Of a stretch of 47,232 nucleotides of DNA, positions 46,663 to 47,232 are shown one piece after another (positions within the stretch are counted from its first letter, which is position 1; every line of letters begins with the position of its first letter). The stretch comes from DASSKP01 sp035695045 (GTDB lineage Bacteria; Actinomycetota; Actinomycetes; JAFAQI01): assembly GCA_035695045.1 (NCBI GenBank), contig DASSEX010000065.1:1-47232 (forward strand), given 5' to 3'. The notes under the pieces were generated by a model. It made no database searches and was not told the origin of the DNA. It saw only the letters and a program-made list of their open reading frames with translations. The position numbers and the translations under genes were made by a program.

Positions 46663-47232
46663 TCAGGACAGGCCGAGTGGGCCCTCGATCCCGACCGTCA
46701 AGCCCTTGTGCTCGACGACCCATCGCACGCCGACGAGCACGCCGGGCATGAACGACTCCCGCGACAGCGAGTCGTGCCGGATGGTGAGGGTCTCGCCGTG
46801 CCCGCCGAGCAGCACCTCCTGGTGCGCGACGAGCCCTGCCAGCCGCACCGCATGCACGTGGACGCCCTCGACGTCGGCACCGCGAGCGCCGTCGATCTCC
46901 TCAGTCGTGGCGTCCGGTGACCTCCTTCCGGCCCGGGCCTCCGCCACCATCTCGGCCGTACGACGCGCGGTACCGCTCGGCGCGTCGACCTTGTTGGGAT
47001 GGTGCAGCTCCACGATCTCCACGGAGTCGAAGTACGGCGCCGCCGTCGCCGCGAACTTCATCATCAGCACCGCGGCAATTCCGAAGTTGGGCGCAACGAG
47101 CACGGCACGCGACGGTTTGTCCGCGAGCCAGCCGCGCAGTGTCGTGAGTCGGTCGTCGTCGAACCCCGTCGTGCCGACGACGACGTCGAGGTCGTGGTCG
47201 AGACACCATCGGATGTTGTCCATGACGACGTC
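46663..47232 (-). CDS. dapB: 4-hydroxy-tetrahydrodipicolinate reductase, C-terminal part, cut by window edge
   Basis: DapB reduces the DapA product with NAD(P)H. About 189 codons of the C-terminal part lie in the window; the nucleotide-binding N-terminus is beyond the right edge. Seen here are DVVMDNIRWCL, VVVGTTGFDD, VLVAPNFGIAAVLMMKFA and the family signature ELHHPNKVDAPSGTA, with the general acid His and the Lys of the active site. The ending VGVRWVVEHKGLTVGIEGPLGL is the usual C-terminus. Asn-Phe-Gly-Ile replaces the more common Asn-Phe-Ser. The gene is transcribed towards the small HTH gene, with 134 bases between, and is about 6 kb from dapA on the same strand. Confidence 0.95.
   Translation of the reverse strand, partial: DVVMDNIRWCLDHDLDVVVGTTGFDDDRLTTLRGWLADKPSRAVLVAPNFGIAAVLMMKFAATAAPYFDSVEIVELHHPNKVDAPSGTARRTAEMVAEARAGRRSPDATTEEIDGARGADVEGVHVHAVRLAGLVAHQEVLLGGHGETLTIRHDSLSRESFMPGVLVGVRWVVEHKGLTVGIEGPLGLS

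Overview
The window is a dense, high-GC stretch of chromosome from an actinobacterium (Actinomycetota). The evidence is gene content and order: miaB, rny, recX-recA, a DUF3046 gene, lhr-nei2, clgR-cinA-pgsA-rimO, ftsK, rnj-dapA and dapB form the well-known actinobacterial recA/dap neighbourhood. A mycothiol-type DinB-like enzyme, a SigE-family sigma factor and many GTG starts fit the same group. I cannot name the genus. No rRNA, tRNA, CRISPR array, prophage or insertion sequence was seen. About 42 genes are supported, two of them cut by the window edges.

Layout. 1-4.3 kb: the start of an exported Asp-box protein, a LigB-like protein, miaB, and divergently asnA and a VOC-fold protein. 4.3-8.0 kb: a 986-residue exported Asp-box protein with a sortase-like tail, and a DinB/maleylpyruvate-isomerase-like enzyme. 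8.1-12.4 kb: rny, a small secreted cysteine-containing protein, recX and recA, the last under a promoter with an SOS box in its spacer. 12.5-18.6 kb: a 1201-residue zinc-ribbon/cyclase/ATPase/TPR regulator, DUF3046, and a SigE-family sigma factor overlapping its membrane partner. 18.6-26.6 kb: lhr, nei2 and an alpha/beta hydrolase in one overlapping operon, then a Tat-exported phospholipase C-like enzyme and a DUF2007 protein. 26.8-33.8 kb (minus strand): ftsK, a RodZ-like protein, rimO, pgsA, cinA, clgR and a TetR regulator. 33.9-36.8 kb: an ArsR-like regulator, an MFS exporter and a class V aminotransferase, overlapping. 36.8-40.5 kb (minus): a 110-residue unknown, dapA, rnj and a second nucleotide cyclase, tightly coupled. 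40.6-47.2 kb: a TetR regulator, folA-thyA, a third Asp-box protein, rsgA, an EAL protein with a recombinase-like tail, a small HTH protein and the 3' part of dapB.

Shared themes. RNA metabolism and modification (rny, rnj, miaB, rimO, rsgA), DNA repair (recA, recX, lhr, nei2) and lysine/cell-wall precursor synthesis (dapA, dapB) form the backbone. Signalling genes are interspersed: two class III cyclases, an EAL protein, a sigma factor and several one-component regulators. About ten genes have a NANNNT -10 hexamer 6-8 bases before the start codon, usually without a good Shine-Dalgarno sequence; they are probably transcribed without a leader, and this pattern decided several start sites.

No self-contained new defence or mobile system was found. 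The most unusual items are the EAL-recombinase-like fusion with a palindrome before it, the large cyclase lacking the usual adenine-selecting Asp, the sigma factor with a double-DUF4232 partner, the sortase-like tail on the large Asp-box protein, and the operators overlapping the recA, rny and arsR-like promoters.
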